Below, in pieces: positions 61,132 to 64,000 of a stretch of 64,000 nt of DNA; the stretch's first letter is position 1, and each line of letters starts with the position of its first letter. The position numbers were made by a program, and so were the translations under genes. The notes below the pieces were generated by a model that did not search any database, was not told the origin of the DNA, and saw only the letters and a program-made list of their open reading frames with translations. Origin of the DNA: JABDQA01 sp963824415 (lineage in GTDB: Bacteria > Desulfobacterota > Desulfobulbia > Desulfobulbales > Desulfocapsaceae); contig CAWGPM010000002.1 in assembly GCA_963824415.1 (NCBI GenBank), positions 620,001-684,000 of the forward strand. The letters run 5' to 3'.

Positions 61132-61848
61132 ATGGAAGGCTGGATGAGTGACTTACAATCAGCAATCGAGCAACTCGATATCGAGGAACTGATCCGCTAC
61201 GGGGTCGAAGAGGAGAAGAGCGACGCAGCCCTGGCGGTCTATAAAAGATTGAGCGTACACCCCGTTGCCCTGGTCGTCTTGCGACGCTACTACAGCGAAT
61301 TGCCGGAGGCCCGCGAAGAGATGGCTGTCGACCTGAAGCAGGTGGCATCTTCCCGGGGTGCGTCACTGCTTGTACTGGAATCCAGCGGACACCACTATTT
61401 ATACCTGCACGCGGGAGAAGAAGCCCTGTTTATCGGCGACTTCAGTGAAGGGATCACCGATCAGCGTCTGCTCGATTATTTCGGGTATAAAAGTGTTAAA
61501 GATTTCTGGAGAAAAACCGGGAAAGACCCGGCGGCCCTGCCCTCGCTTGTGCCTGAATCCGGCCCTGAGGCCGCCCCGGTCTGCGTGGCCTGCGGTGTTG
61601 CAGCAGGAGAGGTACATATCCTTGGCTGCCCGGTGGAACTCTGTCCCTGGTGTATGGCGCAGTTGAACCGCTGTAATTGCAGATTCGATCAGCTCGGGGT
61701 CAGTGATATCGATGACGAGGAACAGCTGGATCGTTTCGAGGAGTTGTTGGACGCCAAGGGCCGGATTGTTTTCGAGGCTGGGCAGAACCCGTCATATCCG
61801 ACGGCCGGCAACGACCCGGCCCCGGGTAAGATGAAAGAGGACAAATAA
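61132..61848 (+). CDS. Uncharacterised protein with Cys-rich C-terminal metal site
   Basis: The 238-residue protein is not recognised. Residues ~1-140 are an alpha/beta region (SVHPVALVVLRRYYSEL, LLVLESSGHHYLYLHAG). Residues ~157-195 hold a probable zinc site: CVACG, then His in EVHILGC, CPWCMAQLNRCNC. The tail is acidic and then Pro/Gly-rich. In-frame ATGs at 61132 and 61144 are possible starts. It ends just before the terminator shared with hflC and looks like a single-gene unit. Confidence 0.65.
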   Translation: MEGWMSDLQSAIEQLDIEELIRYGVEEEKSDAALAVYKRLSVHPVALVVLRRYYSELPEAREEMAVDLKQVASSRGASLLVLESSGHHYLYLHAGEEALFIGDFSEGITDQRLLDYFGYKSVKDFWRKTGKDPAALPSLVPESGPEAAPVCVACGVAAGEVHILGCPVELCPWCMAQLNRCNCRFDQLGVSDIDDEEQLDRFEELLDAKGRIVFEAGQNPSYPTAGNDPAPGKMKEDK

Positions 61849-61887
61849 AAACCCGTGCCGCCTGCAGCATATCGGGCGGCACGGGTT
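61842..61887 (-). terminator. Terminator of hflKC
   Basis: A perfect 13-bp stem, AACCCGTGCCGCC (61850-61862) with GGCGGCACGGGTT (61875-61887). On the minus strand it is followed by TTTTTATTT, the proper orientation for hflC; it may also stop the plus-strand gene. Confidence 0.8.
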
Positions 61888-61922
61888 GCCTGGAGGCGGC
61901 TTGGCAGGCCAGGCTGCAGTGT

Positions 61923-62855
61923 CTAATTCGGGTTGCTTTTCTTGAGATACCGGTAGAGGTCGGAATCGGACGACATGACCATCGAGGTGTTGGTTCCGAT
62001 AATCTTTTCGTAACTCTCCAGGGTCTTCAGAAAGGAGAAAAACTCGGGATCCTGGCTGTACGCCTCACCGTAGATCCGGGTCGCTTCGGCATCCGCCCTA
62101 CCTTTGATCTCAACCGCATTTTTATTGGCGGTTGAGGTTATTACCCTGAGTTCGCGGTCGACGGTACCGAGTATCCTGGCCTTCTGGCCTTCGCCCATCG
62201 AGCGCTTTTCAGCGGCGATTCTTTTACGTTCGGAGATCATCCGGTCATAAACACGCTGTCTTACCGAATCAATATAGTTGACGCGCCTGAACATCACATC
62301 GCGCAACTCGATACCGTATTGCGGCATTGCTTTGGCGGCGATTTCAAGAATCTGGTCAGAAATGACGTCGCGTCCCCGTACAGGTCTTGTACCCGGTTCC
62401 TGGTTTGACGGGGTCATGTTGTCCAGCGACCAGTCGGAGCTGCGGATTATCTCTATCAGATTGTTCTTGTTGACCATATCGCGAACGGTACCGCCGATGA
62501 TATCGTCCAGCAGGGACTGGGCCCGCTCTTCGGTCCGCACCGCCTGCATGAATTTGAGGGCATCAGCAATTCTCCAGCGGGCGGTGACGTCGAGGTAGAC
62601 AAAGGTTTTGTCATTGGTCGGGATCTGGTTTGGTTCACCGTTCCAGATAAATATTCGTTCATCGAACTCGTTTACCTGCTGCAGAAACGGCATTTTGAAA
62701 TAGAGACCCGCGTCGGTCTTCGGTGAGCCGATCGGTTTACCGAATTGGGTGATCATGACCTGCCTGCCTTCCTGGACAATAAAGAAGCCGTCATAGACCA
62801 CGATGATGCCGAGCAGTACAAGACCAATCAGGAGAAAATTAGTTATCTGTTTCAT
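61923..62855 (-). CDS. hflC: HflC, FtsH-modulating SPFH protein
   Basis: The 310-residue protein has an N-terminal signal anchor (LIGLVLLGIIVVYDG), an SPFH/stomatin domain (VQEGRQVMITQFGKPIG; RVNYIDSVRQRVYDRMISER) and a C-terminal coiled coil. With HflK it forms a periplasmic cage around FtsH and limits its proteolysis. It starts 4 bases after the true hflK end in the shifted frame. Confidence 0.94.
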   Translation of the reverse strand: MKQITNFLLIGLVLLGIIVVYDGFFIVQEGRQVMITQFGKPIGSPKTDAGLYFKMPFLQQVNEFDERIFIWNGEPNQIPTNDKTFVYLDVTARWRIADALKFMQAVRTEERAQSLLDDIIGGTVRDMVNKNNLIEIIRSSDWSLDNMTPSNQEPGTRPVRGRDVISDQILEIAAKAMPQYGIELRDVMFRRVNYIDSVRQRVYDRMISERKRIAAEKRSMGEGQKARILGTVDRELRVITSTANKNAVEIKGRADAEATRIYGEAYSQDPEFFSFLKTLESYEKIIGTNTSMVMSSDSDLYRYLKKSNPN

Positions 62856-62858
62856 TAT

Positions 62859-63990
62859 CTATCCCTTGAGTAGAGTTACTGCCCTTGCGGGACCGGTTGA
62901 CTGTTTTTGTTCGAGGTTGAGCAGCGGCAGAGGTCCCGTCTGTCCTTCGTCTAAGATGTAAATGTTTTCCACACTGGGGAGCACCTGCTGCATGGTTTCC
63001 AGATACATGCGCTGCCGGGTGACGTCCGGGGCATTTCTGTACTCCTTCAAGATGTCCAGAAAACGGGTGGTCGCGCCCATCGGCATCATTAACTCGTTCC
63101 TTCGCGTAACCCTCAGATTCCTCGACGATTTTCAGCGCGTTGCCCCGGGCCGCGGGGATGACCCGGTTATAGGTCTCCTCGGCTTCGTTCACCATCCGTT
63201 TCATATCCTGGTCTGCCTCGTTGACCTCGTTAAAGGCCGGCTTGACCGGATCGGGGGGGTTGATGTCCTGGAACTGTACGGTAATCAGATCGACTCCCGC
63301 TTCGAGGAAGTTGAGCTGTTCCTGCAGTTCCTGTTTGACCGAGGCGGCCAGCAGGTCACGGTTGCTCAGCACATAGTCGAAATCCATGTTGCCCACGACC
63401 CGGCGGGTGACCGCCTCGGACAGATCGTGCACAGCCTGGTTGACGTCCTGCACCTTGAAGAGATAGGCAAAGGGATCACCCACGCGGTACTGGACGATCC
63501 AGGCTACGTGGATCACGTTCTTGTCCGCGGTCAGCATCAGCGATTCCATGTCGTAGCCGCGACTGTCTGCGGATGTTTTCTGGCCCGGGTAGCGGGTCCG
63601 GAAGCCGAATTCCTGTTTCTGGATCTGGCGCACGTTTACCTTGGTCATATCCTCGATATAGGGAATCTTCAGGTGAAGACCGGGCTGGGCGGTGCGGTTG
63701 TATTTACCGAAACGCAGCACTACGCCGACTTCGTTCGGGGCAACCTTGAAAAAGGATTGATAGACCCCTTGAAAAATGATCACCACCAGGGCCAGGAGCA
63801 GCACCTTGGAAATAATGGAGAACGGATTCGCAGATTTGCGCTGGGGTGGCGGATCGTTATCTCCCGGGGGCGGTTTTTTTGAGTCGGAAAAATAATCCTG
63901 CAGTTTTTTGATGAGTTGAGCGACAATCTCCTCGGGCGACTGGGGGCGTTTCTTGCGGCCCCAGGGAGGTTGTTGATCGTTGTTGGACAT
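62859..63990 (-). pseudogene. hflK: HflK, frameshifted near its C-terminus
   Basis: The N-terminal ~300 residues are normal: Gly/Pro-rich cytoplasmic start (PPWGRKKRPQSPEE), membrane anchor, SPFH domain (PNEVGVVLRFGKYNRTAQPG) and EGYAKERV. Past this point the first frame becomes non-homologous and ends inside hflC. The proper C-terminus (TTRFLDILKEYRNAPDVTRQ...LETM) continues in another frame to 62859. The total of 1132 bases is one over a multiple of three, so one inserted base near 63070 would explain it. Given intact hflC, an assembly error is likely. Confidence 0.9.
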
Positions 63991-64000
63991 GGATGGCTCC

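Overview
The window looks like a chromosomal segment of an anaerobic Gram-negative bacterium, most likely a Desulfobacterota sulfate reducer. This is inferred from gene content, not from a marker phylogeny. Supporting features are an orange-protein (ORP)-type operon of MinD ATPases with inserted ferredoxins, NifX-like and NifU-like proteins, a ferredoxin-dependent 2-oxoacid oxidoreductase (KorDABC), several TRAP/TAXI/TTT solute transporters, and a lysine-aminomutase-like radical SAM enzyme. A Gram-negative rod envelope is indicated by mreBCD-mrdA-rodA and hflKC. Base composition looks moderately GC-rich, apart from a strongly AT-rich stretch at about 35.8-36.2 kb.

Layout. 0-3 kb: ORP-like metal/Fe-S operon ending in a membrane-anchored NifU-like protein. 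3.2-4.6 kb: a PilZ protein and an atypical HMG-CoA-lyase-like protein. 4.9-10.4 kb: tctCBA tricarboxylate transporter with prpD-like and prpB-like genes. 10.7-13.9 kb: korDABC plus a degenerate molybdenum-carrier/SLOG-like protein. 14.1-22.2 kb: glucokinase, then a compact orphan polyketide locus (AT-ACP-KS-ACP-ACP megasynthase, MetE-like methyltransferase, fused flavin monooxygenase, frameshifted phosphopantetheinyl transferase). 22.3-27.2 kb: zinc-ribbon PilZ protein and aapJQMP amino-acid ABC transporter. 27.3-36.6 kb: a block of genes all on the minus strand (aldolase, FGGY kinase, GntR regulator, racemase-like, hydroxyacid dehydrogenase, PdxA-like, TRAP transporter, ABM protein). It resembles a four-carbon sugar-acid catabolic island and is flanked by degenerate direct copies of the aapP/pilZ junction. 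36.8-40.4 kb: PilZ, hemolysin-III family, small exported protein, frameshifted rsgA, tRNA-Ala. 40.6-47.2 kb: mreBCD-mrdA-rodA and hemH. 47.7-51.3 kb: an HPF/cold-shock fusion, then an overlapping KamA-like/ATP-grasp pair. 51.8-56.2 kb: TAXI-TRAP transporter and UspA. 56.3-60.6 kb: a candidate structured RNA, polA and gltA. 61.1-64 kb: an unknown metal-binding protein and hflKC.

How it fits together. Citrate synthase and KorDABC are consistent with a TCA-type route that uses ferredoxin. Four transport systems supply di/tricarboxylates, amino acids and sugar acids to nearby catabolic genes. Four otherwise normal genes (PPTase, aapM, rsgA, hflK) each carry one frame break whose total length fits a single-base indel. 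Either the assembly has residual indels or several genes are decaying. I saw no insertion sequence, prophage or CRISPR array.
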